A DNA stretch of 64,000 nucleotides from Streptomyces roseolus (GTDB lineage Bacteria; Actinomycetota; Actinomycetes; Streptomycetales; Streptomycetaceae), in assembly GCF_014649855.1 (NCBI RefSeq), contig NZ_BMTV01000024.1, positions 62,001 to 126,000 on the forward strand, given 5' to 3'. The notes under the pieces were generated by a model that saw nothing but the letters and a program-made list of their open reading frames with translations, was not told where the DNA came from and searched no databases. A program made the translations under genes and the position numbers. Positions 17,200 through 25,682 of this stretch are shown here, one piece after another (positions within the stretch are counted from its first letter, which is position 1; every line of letters begins with the position of its first letter).

Positions 17200-17640
17200 C
17201 TACGGGCAGCCGCAGGTGAGGCGCTCGGTTTCGGCGTGGTCAGCCAGGGTGTCCTCGGCGAAGCCGTCGACCATCCCCATCGCCCACACCAGCAGCGGCC
17301 CCATGGTCGCTTCCGCGATCGGCTCGGCCTCGTTCTCCCCGCCGCGCGAGGTGGCCGGCGGCAGGAATGCGTCGCTGCCCGACTCGTCCCACGGTGGCTG
17401 GGTAATCCCGGACCGGTGGGCGCTGAGCAGATCGAACGCCCGTAGCCGGGTCAGTGAGGTGAAGATGTCCTCGATCCGGTCATGGGAGGTGCCGCTCGCG
17501 GCGGGGTGCTGCGCGTAGCGGCACCACACGTCACTGGTGTGCTGGCCCAGAGAGGTCAAGCCCTGCCCCTCCAGCTACGTGGCCAGGTACATCCACTGCT
17601 GCACCGTCGCCTTGATTTCGGACAGGCTGGTGCGAGCCCG
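17200..17640 (-). pseudogene. Integrase-like relic (site-specific recombinase)
   Basis: The minus-strand frame reads SLSEIKATVQQWMYLAT, stop (TAG 17577-17575), then LEGQGLTSLGQHTSDVWCRY, RIEDIFTSLTRLRAFDLLS and TMGPLLVWAMGMVDGFAEDT before ending at 17200. These blocks resemble the N-terminal half of large Streptomyces phage-type integrases. An in-frame stop, no start and no catalytic C-terminal domain mark it as a pseudogene. It is the only recombinase trace inside the 18-kb island. Confidence 0.55.
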
Positions 17641-17681
17641 AAAGCGCGTACCACGGCCGGCCAGGAAGGTGGGCCGCAGAC

Positions 17682-17981
17682 CGCATCCGCGCCGCCCACG
17701 CCGCCGACCCGGAGCTGGTCGGCCTCCTGGCCGAGGAGACCTTCGCAGTGAGATCGCAGCCGCCCAGGTGCCCTGGCACGAGGTCGTCGCCTCCGCCGTC
17801 CGCCGTAGCATCCCCACCCCGGCCATTGAAGCCGCCCTCGCCCACTACGACACCCTGCGCGCCGACCTCCTGCCCGCCGCCCTCCTCCAGGGCAGCGCGA
17901 CCACTCCGGCGCCCGCACCTACCGCCCGGAACCTTCCACACCCACTGGTCCCACCCCGACCGCCCCGAGACGGTGATCTGA
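17682..17981 (+). pseudogene. gnd: 3' relic of 6-phosphogluconate dehydrogenase
   Basis: Pieces in three frames reconstruct the C-terminal domain of 6-phosphogluconate dehydrogenase. RAAHAADPELVGLLAEETF is followed, after a shift, by SEIAAAQVPWHEVVASAVRR, then PTPAIEAALAHYDTLRADLL. QRDHSGARTYR (normally QRDYFGAHTY) and, after another shift, GTFHTHW come next, with a stop at 17981. At least two frameshifts and loss of the N-terminal NADP domain make it non-functional. Confidence 0.65.
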
Positions 17982-18030
17982 GACCAGCCCCTTCTCCGCA
18001 TCCGGCAACTCGCCCCAGGAGCGAACACCC

Positions 18031-18450
18031 ATGACCGTCGTCGACGACATCGACGTCCATGCCCTGAAGGACACCACGGCCGCCGTCGCGGCCAACCTCC
18101 AGCTCGGCCAGGTCACTTTCTCCGTCGACGGCGCCTGGCAGGGCGGCTGCCGCCTCACCGCACAGACGGGCGCGCTGACCCAGGCCGACGAGCGGGACGA
18201 GTCCCGTGTCGCGAAGCACGCGATGAGCAGCGACGAGTCCGCCGCCCTCCTCGGCACCGACACCGCCGTCTCGCCCGCCGAGCACCTGCTCCAGGCCCTC
18301 ACCGGCTGCTACGCCGCCACCCTCGCCTCCCTCGCCGCCGGACAGGGCACCGAGCTCAGGGCTTCCGCCTCGAACTCGAAGGCGACGTCTACCTCCGCGG
18401 CTTCCTCGTCCTCCGTGAGGTCGCACCACCGTTCCAGAAGCGCAGCTACG
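18031..18450 (+). pseudogene. OsmC-family peroxiredoxin-like gene, frameshifted
   Basis: ATG 18031 starts an OsmC/Ohr-fold protein: LGQVTFSVDGAWQGGCRLTA, then GTDTAVSPAEHLLQALTGCY containing the conserved cysteine after TG. Around 18355 the frame shifts: the continuing frame becomes Ser/Ala junk ending at 18525, while the +1 frame continues correctly as GFRLELEGDVYLRGFLVLRE and then degrades. The second conserved cysteine region is absent. It lies 50 bp after the gnd relic in the same orientation, so both may descend from one lost operon. Confidence 0.65.
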
Positions 18451-18601
18451 TATGCCGCTATGCGCTCGGTCGGAGGAAGGCCGGGCTCCTTGGCCGGTTC
18501 ACCAGACGGACCGTTTCTGCGGTGATTCTGTTCCCCCATGCGGTCGAGGCGTTGGCGAGACCACCTCCGCCGCAGGTCGGTCGGCTGGTATCTCTGCGTT
18601 C

Positions 18602-19066
18602 GTGATCAGGAACCTGCTGCGCGGCGTTGCCACGTTCTCCCTCGTCCTCACCTCACTGGCACTTCCCTCCGCGGTTACCGCCGCGCCTGCTTCCCCTGCT
18701 GCCGGGGAGATGTCGGCCCGGGGTAGCGTCGTCGAACAGATGCCCGTCACCGGCGGGTCTCATATGGGGCACGCGCCGTCCGCCGCACCCACTTCGTACC
18801 GGATTCGGCTCAACAACACGCCGATGGTCGATACGGGTCGCGGCTGCTTCGAGTACCCCAGTCTGAACAACTGCCCGTTGGTACGGCTCATGATGGCGGG
18901 AGAAGACCTGTTCGACATCGTCTGCCAGCAGCCCGGCGAGCAGTACGGACGCACCAACTGGTGGGCCCTGGGAAGCGGTGCGGCCTACGCCTACGGCTTC
19001 GTACCGGTCGACTTGCTCGACACCCCACATCACCAACTTCCCGGAATTCCCCGCTGCTACGGGTAG
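18602..19066 (+). CDS. Secreted SH3-like small protein
   Basis: GTG 18602 opens a 154-aa precursor with a signal peptide (RNLLRGVATFSLVLTSLALP, then AVTAAPASPAA, cleavage near residue 28). The mature part has four cysteines (RGCFEYPSLNNC, FDIVCQQ, PRCYG), likely two disulfides. It shows an SH3-like pattern LFDIVCQQPGEQYGRTNWWA, then GFVPVDLLDTPHHQLPGIPR. The GxVP...T...P.GIPRC ending is shared with the membrane-anchored protein at 48.8-49.4 kb. Exported cell-wall or envelope association is a guess; no catalytic residues are evident. Confidence 0.7.
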   Translation: MIRNLLRGVATFSLVLTSLALPSAVTAAPASPAAGEMSARGSVVEQMPVTGGSHMGHAPSAAPTSYRIRLNNTPMVDTGRGCFEYPSLNNCPLVRLMMAGEDLFDIVCQQPGEQYGRTNWWALGSGAAYAYGFVPVDLLDTPHHQLPGIPRCYG

Positions 19067-19073
19067 CAGTCAG

Positions 19074-19115
19074 GCGAAGAGGCCCCTGGGCACGGGCGGT
19101 TTCCAGGGGCCTTCG
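19074..19115 (+). terminator. Terminator after the secreted SH3-like gene
   Basis: GCGAA-ga-GGCCCCTGG (19074-19089) pairs with CCAGGGGCC-TTCGC (19103-19115) across a 13-nt loop, leaving a 2-nt bulge; it begins 8 nt after the stop. Confidence 0.75.
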
Positions 19116-19289
19116 CACTGTCGCTGACCGGTGCACCTTCAGCAGCCTGCGACCAGACCGGGCCGCTGCTCCATGGCGACCTGGTGCGCCCACCGCCTCG
19201 CAGCCGACGACCCCGGCGGAAAGCTCGGAACCACCCCACCCGCCACCGACACGACCAACCGCACACCACCGGTACGGTGGCTGGAGTAT

Positions 19290-19400
19290 GAAACGGCGCA
19301 AAAGGGAACTGATCATTTGATTAAGGTTGAATTCCCTATTTGAGCAGTAATTGCGCTGACAGTCCTGTTATCGAATGCGAGCCATATTCACGTGCAGGAG
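19290..19400 (+). promoter_or_regulatory. A/T-rich putative promoter of the lectin gene
   Basis: About 90 bp upstream of the beta-trefoil gene are strikingly A/T-rich for this genome (ATCATTTGATTAAGG, then AATTCCCTATTTGAG), and the ribosome-binding site GGAGGGA lies at 19396-19402. Exact -10/-35 boxes cannot be fixed. Confidence 0.4.
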
Positions 19401-19409
19401 GGACCCCAC

Positions 19410-19904
19410 ATGCGCTTCAGGGGCAGTAGGACGGTCGTCGGTCTGGCGGCACTGGTAGGCCTGGCGATGACCGGCGCGCCGACGAGTCAGGCACGGGAGC
19501 AGGCCGCAGAGGATCTTGTCTGGCTGGAGAACGTCGAGACGGGCAGGTGTCTCGATGACAGTCATGGTGGGGGGCTGCGTACGCTGGAGTGCAACCAGCT
19601 CAGCTTCCAGAAGTGGCGCGTTCTGCCGTCCGAGCACGGCGACGTGCTGCAGAACGCGGCGACGGGGCGTTGCTTGGACGACAGTGAGGCGTTCAAGCTG
19701 CGCTCGTACGAGTGCAACGGCGGCACGACGTTCCAGTCCTGGAAGCCCCGAATCTGGGAGCAGGGCAACGAGTATCTCAACGCGGCCACGGGTCTGTGTC
19801 TGGACGACAGTCTGGGCGGGGGGCTCCGTACCTTCCGCTGCGGCGGTGGTAATACGCACCAGCAGTGGCGGGTCTTTTACGACTCCATGGGCGCCACCAC
19901 GTAG
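19410..19904 (+). CDS. Secreted ricin-B-type beta-trefoil lectin
   Basis: A 164-aa precursor starting at ATG 19410 with a good ribosome-binding site. It carries a signal peptide (TVVGLAALVGLAMTGAPTSQA) and one beta-trefoil of three repeats: NVETGRCLDDS...FQKWRV, NAATGRCLDDSEAFKLRSYE, and NAATGLCLDDS...HQQWRV. Each repeat has the C-x-D-D-S block and a Q-x-W motif typical of carbohydrate-binding ricin-B domains. There is no attached enzyme, so it is a free-standing exported lectin. It lies inside the island, tail-to-tail with the NTPase gene. Confidence 0.88.
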   Translation: MRFRGSRTVVGLAALVGLAMTGAPTSQAREQAAEDLVWLENVETGRCLDDSHGGGLRTLECNQLSFQKWRVLPSEHGDVLQNAATGRCLDDSEAFKLRSYECNGGTTFQSWKPRIWEQGNEYLNAATGLCLDDSLGGGLRTFRCGGGNTHQQWRVFYDSMGATT

Positions 19905-20071
19905 ACGCCCACCGACGTCGCACGGTATTCGGCTGAGCACCAGTCTCGCAGGTGCACTGTTCGATGTACGCCGGCCCGGCACCTGTGGTCTGGCTATGGC
20001 GGCCCGCCCTCCCGTCACCGAGCGCACCAGGTGCACCTGATCGAGGTGTCCGGCCCGTACGGGATGGCGGG

Positions 20072-23023
20072 TCATCGAGGTGACGGCACGGCTGTCCTCC
20101 TGCGCAGGCCCCAGCGGAGACGTCGGGCCTCACGTCGGCTGGCACGCGCCTCGTGGCGCAGGCCGGCCGCTTTCTGGCGGGTTGCCAGCATGTAGAGGCG
20201 GTCGATGAGGTGATCGCGGTACTGTCCGGGGTCCGATGCCGCGAGTTGCCGGTCGACCTCCACGGCGCGCTCGAACGCTCCGACGGCCTCCAGCCGTCGG
20301 TCAGCCCGCCCATGTGCCAGACCGAGCAGCACATAGGTGTTGCTCAGCCAGTACCGTTGCCTTCTGTCATAGGGGACCATGCGCCGGTGCAGATCGGCGA
20401 TCTCCTCCAGCAAGGGGATTTCAGCCGCGCCTTCCCGCCGCAGGGCGGCTTCGAGGCGAGGCAGGAGATGGGCGCCGTATCCACGCGCGTCGTGGCGGGC
20501 CATGTGACGGAACACCGCCAGTTCCACGGCGTCCACGACCTCCGCCCATTCCCGCCGGTCGTACTCGACGTAAGGGAGATGGCGGTTGGTGGCCGGCGGC
20601 TTGTAGGCGAGCTGGTCCACCTCGTCCCGTACCGTACGGGCGGCCGAGTGACGGCCCGCTGCCTCAAGCGCGGCGGCGTGGACACGCAGGGACTGGACGA
20701 GGTCATCCGTCAGCGGGAACGGATTCGCTTTGGCCCGCCGCCGGTTGATGTCCACCGCGCGGGCACTCGCCCCCACCGCCCACCTTCGCCAGTCGACCTC
20801 GGACAGCATTTGCGGGCTCATCCTCAGCAGGAAACGTGCCAGGTTGGTCAGGGCGGTCGACAAAGGGCCCTCGCGTGCAGGAAGCCCCTTGCGGGTTTTG
20901 CGGTCGAGGAGGAGGACCGCTGCGTGCGTCGCAGCGAGGGCGGCCGGTTCCCTCAACGCTGCCATCAGGGTGACGCCCAGGTTGAGGAACTGGAGGCCCA
21001 GGGTGTCCTCGTAGGCCCCGGGGTGCTCATGGGCGAGTTCGGTGACCAGTTCCAGCGCCTCGGTCTGCGCGCGCAGTGCCTCCATGTCCCGTCCGCACTG
21101 GCGCAGTACGGCCGCGTGGCTGGCAAGGGCGCCGGACAACCAGTAGCGCTGATCGTCCGGGTGGTGGATCCGTGTCGGTCTGCGCCGGAGTTCGACCGCG
21201 CGGCGGCCCGCCTCCTCCGCCTCCGGCAGCCGGTCGAGGTGGTTGAGAAGACCGCACAGGCTGTGCAGTGCCCTCGCGAGGTCCGGTGTGAACACCTCCG
21301 GATGCCGCGCCGCGAGGGTCTCGTACAGGGCGACGGCCTTCTCGGTGGCGGCGAGCGCCTCCGGCAGCCGTCCGGCCCCCGTCAGCGCGAACGCGAGCGA
21401 CTCGTACGCCGCGGCGTGCCGGTCCGGGTCGTCAGAGGTGGCCATCCAATGGGGGAACAGTCGTTCCACGAGGACGGTACGGGGCGGGTCGAACTCGGCG
21501 CTCTCGTGCCTGGGCAGCTTGGCCTCGATGTCCTCCAGCAGCTCGGGATCGATGTCGTCGAGGGCCAGCAGGGTGCTGAGCGCCGGCCCCCCGGCGGCCA
21601 CGGCGAGCCAGGGGGCCTGCCGCAACAGCGGGTACACATGGCCGTGGCGCAGATGCGGCCAGCGCGCGGCCGAGGCGGCCAGGAAGGTCAGGGCCCGCGG
21701 TGCCCACGGCGCCGGCCGCTCGTCCAGGCCGTGCGGCAGCAGCGCGCCGAGGACCGCTGGGGCCCACGGCGCGGACGGGTAGGCGGTCTCCGCGGTGTGC
21801 CCGGGGAGGGTGAGGGCGAGGAAGTCCTCGGCGAGCCGGTCGGGCAGCAGCGGCTCGAAGACGGTGCCCCGGTGGGGACCGGCAGGCGGATAGCAGACGG
21901 TGTGGTCCGCGACGGTCCGCTCGGCGGGGTGCGTCACGGCCGGAGCATTCGCGGCCACCTGGCTGACGACGTCGAGAGCGGTCTGCCGGGGGAGCGGACC
22001 GGTGAGGGTGGCGGCGAACACCGTCCGGTTCATCACCTCGGGCGCAGTGGCCCAGACCCGCCCGACCGCGGCCGAGCGGCGGCCCGCGTCCTGGGTGTGG
22101 AGCCGGGCCCAGTGCGCCCTCTCCCGGTTGAGGAGATACGTGACCAGGAACGCGGCGTCCGTGGGCGGAACTTCGTCCCTCACCTGCGCGTCGACCGCCA
22201 CCAGGGCGGCCATGTGGACGCTGAGCGTCAGTCCGAAGTCGTCGTCCTCCAGGGGCATCGGCGGTAATACCCGCGCGGCGAAGGCCGGACCATGCTCCGG
22301 TTCGTGGACGGCGGCGAAGGCGTCCCGGGCGGCGCGGAACATCTCCGCCCGAGGTTCGCTGCCGTCACCGCCCGGCAGCGGTCCGAGGAGCTGGGTGGAG
22401 GTGGCAGCCTGGACGTCGCTGAGCGTGGCCTGCACGGCCGGCCACGTGTCGGAGGAACGGGCGAGCATCAGCACACGAGTCGGCAGAGCCGGCCGGTGCA
22501 AGAGCCGGTTGCTCAACAGCCAGGTCAGGTGCGGCAGGGGCCAGTGGTCGGCGTAGTCGACGACGAGGAGGAGCCCGGGGGCGCCGTCGGTCCGCAGGTC
22601 GACGCTCTCGTCGGCGGTCGGCGGAGCCAGCACGTTGCCGGGGCCGTGGACCGCCCTGACCACCTTCCAGCCGTCGGCGAGGGTCTCCCGTGCGAAGGCG
22701 GCCGCGAGACGGCTCTTGCCCTGCCCTCCGGGGCCCTGCAGCCACCGGACAGCCAGTCTGCGCGCGGAGTCGCGCCAGGCGCGCAGATCGGCGAGTTCCT
22801 CGGCCCGCCCCGTGAACGGCACGATCTCGTGCCGGGCGCTGAGCATGCGACTGGGCAGCTCGCGCAGCCACTCCGGATCGGCTTCCGGGACGGCGCGCCA
22901 GTTCTCCAGGACGTAGACGGGCAGTCCGTCCACGTAGACATGGATGTCACCGTCGACCACCGCGTACGCGAAGCCGCCCTCGGCGCTGACGCGCTGGCGT
23001 GCGGAAGGGTCCCGCCCGCTCAT
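20072..23023 (-). CDS. Large NLR-like P-loop NTPase with TPR repeats
   Basis: A 983-aa protein with three regions. Residues 15-42 hold a beta-type motif GGFAYAVVDGDIHVYVDG followed by PVYVLENW. Residues about 66-330 are a P-loop NTPase: FTGRAEELADL, Walker A GPGGQGKS (97-104), Walker B LLLVVDYAD (151-159), and sensor-like RVLMLARSSD. From about 500 to the end are TPR-like helical repeats (for example GRLPEALAATEKAVALYETL and RRLEAVGAFERAVEVDRQL). This NTPase-plus-repeat order is that of STAND/NLR proteins, which sense a ligand through the repeats and oligomerise with ATP. ATG 23023 overlaps the stop of the small upstream gene (ATGA). Its GG-x-A-aromatic...HV motif echoes the C-terminus of that small protein, suggesting homotypic signalling. 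A defence role is inference. Confidence 0.85.
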   Translation of the reverse strand: MSGRDPSARQRVSAEGGFAYAVVDGDIHVYVDGLPVYVLENWRAVPEADPEWLRELPSRMLSARHEIVPFTGRAEELADLRAWRDSARRLAVRWLQGPGGQGKSRLAAAFARETLADGWKVVRAVHGPGNVLAPPTADESVDLRTDGAPGLLLVVDYADHWPLPHLTWLLSNRLLHRPALPTRVLMLARSSDTWPAVQATLSDVQAATSTQLLGPLPGGDGSEPRAEMFRAARDAFAAVHEPEHGPAFAARVLPPMPLEDDDFGLTLSVHMAALVAVDAQVRDEVPPTDAAFLVTYLLNRERAHWARLHTQDAGRRSAAVGRVWATAPEVMNRTVFAATLTGPLPRQTALDVVSQVAANAPAVTHPAERTVADHTVCYPPAGPHRGTVFEPLLPDRLAEDFLALTLPGHTAETAYPSAPWAPAVLGALLPHGLDERPAPWAPRALTFLAASAARWPHLRHGHVYPLLRQAPWLAVAAGGPALSTLLALDDIDPELLEDIEAKLPRHESAEFDPPRTVLVERLFPHWMATSDDPDRHAAAYESLAFALTGAGRLPEALAATEKAVALYETLAARHPEVFTPDLARALHSLCGLLNHLDRLPEAEEAGRRAVELRRRPTRIHHPDDQRYWLSGALASHAAVLRQCGRDMEALRAQTEALELVTELAHEHPGAYEDTLGLQFLNLGVTLMAALREPAALAATHAAVLLLDRKTRKGLPAREGPLSTALTNLARFLLRMSPQMLSEVDWRRWAVGASARAVDINRRRAKANPFPLTDDLVQSLRVHAAALEAAGRHSAARTVRDEVDQLAYKPPATNRHLPYVEYDRREWAEVVDAVELAVFRHMARHDARGYGAHLLPRLEAALRREGAAEIPLLEEIADLHRRMVPYDRRQRYWLSNTYVLLGLAHGRADRRLEAVGAFERAVEVDRQLAASDPGQYRDHLIDRLYMLATRQKAAGLRHEARASRREARRLRWGLRRRTAVPSPR

Positions 23024-23460
23024 GCCGGGGCGTCACCGGGGGTCGGCCGGTGGTGGTGGACGTGGACGCTGCTGCCGGGGCCCTGTGCCCCGAACGCGGC
23101 GCCGCCCGCGCGCGCAATGATGTGCTGGGACCACGTGTCCCCGCCCCGAGTCCGGGCACCGTCCTCGACCAGAGCTCGCAGATCCTCGGCGGCCTCGGGA
23201 TGATCCCGCAGCAGTGCGGCAAGCCGACGGGCCCAGGGCCGTACCAAGTCGTCCCGTACACCGTCGGTGTCATCCCCCTCGCCCAAGACGAGTTCGGCGT
23301 CACCGTCCAACTGGGCGCGCACCACCGCACTCTGGTCTTCGTCACGGCGCCGGAACAGGTCCACAACTCGGTCCCGTGTGCCTTCCCACACGCTGGTGGC
23401 CATCGCGGCCACGACAGTGGTGGCCCCCGTCATGGCCAGGACCGTCATCGGGTCGGACAT
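23020..23460 (-). CDS. Small membrane-type partner of the NLR-like NTPase (putative effector)
   Basis: A 146-aa protein starting at ATG 23460, chosen because GGAGG lies just upstream; the longer version adds 27 residues. The N-terminus holds one hydrophobic helix (TVLAMTGATTVVAAMATSVW), then charged helices (GTRDRVVDLFRRRDED; DDLVRPWARRLAALLRDHPE). The C-terminus reads ARAGGAAFGAQGPGSSVHVH, similar to the N-terminal motif of the NTPase it is coupled to. A helical, membrane-prone N-domain with a short C-terminal beta motif is the layout of Bell/HeLo-like pore-forming effectors triggered by NLR amyloid motifs. This assignment is hypothesis; the coupling and motif similarity are visible in the sequence. 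Confidence 0.75.
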   Translation of the reverse strand: MSDPMTVLAMTGATTVVAAMATSVWEGTRDRVVDLFRRRDEDQSAVVRAQLDGDAELVLGEGDDTDGVRDDLVRPWARRLAALLRDHPEAAEDLRALVEDGARTRGGDTWSQHIIARAGGAAFGAQGPGSSVHVHHHRPTPGDAPA

Positions 23461-23727
23461 CAAAGCCTCCGTCACTGACTGCACACGCTCGTATTCGTAG
23501 TGAATCTCATTCGTCCTGGGCTCATGGGTGAAACAGGCCAATCACATGGCACACCTTCCTCTGACGGGGTGACGACGGCTCGCGAGGTCATGGCGGAAGG
23601 CGGCGAGTGCATCGGCGCAAGGAGACGGTGGTAGACGCGCCGAAGAAGACCAGCGAGCGGGCCGCCCGTGCGACGCCATGGGTGAGGACGGCCCCTTGGC
23701 CAGGGCGATCCGGCTGAGGCGGATGAC

Positions 23728-23797
23728 CTGCTCCCCGCGCCCGCGGGGGTGGTCCCATGCGCTCAGCAAGGCGCGAGCACAGCAAGATCTACTCTTA
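23728..23797 (+). CRISPR. Type I-E CRISPR relic: one repeat, one 32-nt spacer, start of a second repeat
   Basis: A 29-bp unit at 23728-23756 (CTGCTCCCCGCG, CCC, GCGGGGGTGGTCCC) has the hairpin and length of Streptomyces type I-E repeats. It is followed by exactly 32 nt (23757-23788), the standard I-E spacer length, and then CTACTC, matching five of the first six repeat bases, where the IS element begins after its TTA target. No repeat is found one period upstream, and no cas genes are in the window. Confidence 0.55.
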
Positions 23798-24812
23798 CGA
23801 GTTGGTGCGTGATAGCGGGTGGGCATGCTCTGCTGGTGAAAAGCATGGTGGACCGTTCGGTCCTGGCGCATCCGTTGTTCACAGGTGTCTCGAGGAGTCA
23901 TCTGTCTTCGCTGATCGCGGAGTTGGCAGGGCCGTGGGTGGCCGGGGTCGAAGGCCGCCGGCACCAGGCTCGAGGCGGGGCCAGGAAGCGGGCGCCGGGA
24001 GCGGGTGCCCGCCATCGGCTGGTGTTCGTGGACCGGCTTGTCGCCACGCTCATCCACCTGCGTCACGACCTCCCGCACGGGGCCCTGGCCCTCCTTTACG
24101 AAGTGGACCGTTCCACCATGACCCGGGCGGTCGGTGAGGTGCGCCGTCTGCTGGCCGGGAGAGGATTTGCCGTCCCCAAGCGGCCCGGGCTGCGACTGCG
24201 GACCCTGGAAGACGTCTTCGCCTACGCCCAGGCCGAAGGGGTCCTGTTGCGGCTGGACGCCACCGAGGTCCAGGTCCGCAGGCCCACCGCGGGCCGGGGC
24301 GGACGGCGGGCGTTCGTGTCGGGCAAGAAGAAGCAGAACACGATGAAGGCCACCGTCATCGCCGACCACCACGGCCGTACCCTGTGGACCGACGCCCTGC
24401 GGCCAGGCCGCATGCACGACGCCACCGCCGCCCGCACGGCCGGCATCGCCAGTTGCTTCCATACCTTCGACCTGGTCCAGGTCCTCCTCGATGACGGCTA
24501 CCTCGGCCTGAGCAGAGACCATCGCGGCAAGGCCCTCACTCAGCCGCGCAAGCTACGGCCGGGCGCAACACTTCCCTTCCTCGAACACAACGAACGCCAG
24601 CGACACGAGCACTCCTCACAACGGATCACCGTCGAACACGCCCTCGCCGACCACAAGCGCTGGAAGCAGCTCCAGCGCTGGATCCACCGTCGCGACCGCC
24701 TCCCCGATACCTACCGCGCTATCGCCGGCCTCGTCTCCGACCGCAACACCACCACCTGACGGACGCCGTGAACAGGGCGAACACGCCTCGCCCGCTATCA
24801 CGCACCAACTCG
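23798..24812 (+). mobile_element. IS5-superfamily insertion sequence (1015 bp)
   Basis: Perfect 22-bp terminal inverted repeats begin CGAGTTGGTGCG at 23798-23819 and mirror at 24791-24812. They are flanked by direct TTA repeats (23795-23797 and 24813-24815), a 3-bp TNA-type target duplication as expected for the IS5 group. It contains a single intact transposase gene, so it is complete and possibly active. It abuts a second IS on its right. Confidence 0.9.
23845..24759 (+). CDS. IS5-family transposase (DDE_4 type)
   Basis: A 304-aa transposase from ATG 23845, filling the element. An N-terminal helix-turn-helix region (GALALLYEVDRSTMTRAVGE) precedes the DDE nuclease: first Asp in LLRLDATEVQVRRP, KKKQNTMKATVIADHHG, second Asp in VLLDDGYLG, and the Glu within RITVEHALADHKRWKQL. 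Length and motifs match full-size ISL2/IS112-like transposases. Frame uninterrupted. Confidence 0.92.
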   Translation: MVDRSVLAHPLFTGVSRSHLSSLIAELAGPWVAGVEGRRHQARGGARKRAPGAGARHRLVFVDRLVATLIHLRHDLPHGALALLYEVDRSTMTRAVGEVRRLLAGRGFAVPKRPGLRLRTLEDVFAYAQAEGVLLRLDATEVQVRRPTAGRGGRRAFVSGKKKQNTMKATVIADHHGRTLWTDALRPGRMHDATAARTAGIASCFHTFDLVQVLLDDGYLGLSRDHRGKALTQPRKLRPGATLPFLEHNERQRHEHSSQRITVEHALADHKRWKQLQRWIHRRDRLPDTYRAIAGLVSDRNTTT

Positions 24813-24816
24813 TTAG

Positions 24817-25682
24817 GTCGTGTCCTACGTGGTGAGGTGGTCGTTGGGGTTGTCATGGGGCGGGGTACGTGGAGTCGGATCGTTCCGGACGGGCTGTGGG
24901 AGATCGCGAAGCCGTTGATCCCGCCCTCTCGGGTGCGGCCGCAGGGCGGTGGGACGCAGGACACGCCTGATGAGACGCTGTTCGCCGCGATCGTCCACGT
25001 CCTGGTCAGCGGCTGCGCCTGGCGGGGTCTGCCGCCCTGTTTCGGCGTCTCGAAGTCGACCGCCCGTCGCCGGTTCCTGATCTGGTCCAGGGCCGGGGTG
25101 TGGGGCCGGCTGCACGAGGAGATCCCGCACCGCCTCGACGACGCCGGCCTGCTCGACCTGTCCCGCGCGGTCCTCGATTCCGCCCACACGAGGGCGAAAA
25201 AAGGGGCGAACCCACCGGACCGTGCCCAGCGGACCGGGGCAAGGCGGGCTCCAAGACGCACGCCCTGTCGGACGCGAACGGCCCGCCCCTCCTCGTCGGC
25301 CTCCCGGCCGCCAACACCCACGACAGCCAGGCCCTGAAGCCCATGATGCTCGGTCACCAAACGAGACACGACCCTCACCGGGGCCGGAACTTCAAACCCC
25401 AGCGTCTGCACGCCGACAAGGCCTACGACATACCTGAACTGCGGAAATGGCTCCGTGGGAAACGTATCGGCGTCCGCATCGCACGCAAGGGCATCGAGTC
25501 GTCCGAACGCCTCGGGCGCCGCAGGCGGGTGATCGAGCGGACCATGTCCTGGCTGACCGGCTACCGCCGGCTCAACCACCGCTACGAACGACACCCCCGC
25601 AACTACCTGGCCTTCCTCGGCCTGGCCGCAGCCATCTGCTGCTACAAGCGACTCGTCCGCCTCACCACATAGGACACGGTCC
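24817..25682 (+). mobile_element. IS5-family insertion sequence with frameshifted transposase (about 866 bp)
   Basis: Imperfect terminal inverted repeats share CGTGTCCTA[CT]GTGGTGAGG (left about 24818-24838, right about 25661-25681). TAG at 24814-24816 and 25683-25685 may be the target duplication. It abuts the first IS, whose TTA duplication overlaps this TAG by two bases. Its right end touches the aldehyde dehydrogenase stop codon. Confidence 0.85.
24855..25672 (+). CDS. IS5-family transposase, two frames joined by -1 frameshift
   Basis: ATG 24855 starts MGRGTWSRIVPDGLWEIAKP with the helix-turn-helix of DUF4096-type transposases, reaching DSAHTRAKK. Six A followed by four G (25197-25206) is the slip site; the -1 frame continues RGEPTGPCPADRGKAGSK, LHADKAYDIPELRKWL, RRRVIERTMSWLTGYRRL to the stop at 25672. 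Asp (VLDSAHTRAK), Asp (HADKAY) and Glu (VIERTM) form the DDE triad. Related Streptomyces IS5 elements use the same A6G4 site, so this is programmed frameshifting rather than damage. About 272 aa when joined. Confidence 0.88.

Noticed and set aside
23542..23785. Minus-strand frame containing DHPRGRGEQ
   Set aside because: That phrase is the translation of a type I-E CRISPR repeat, not a protein motif; the rest shows no domain.
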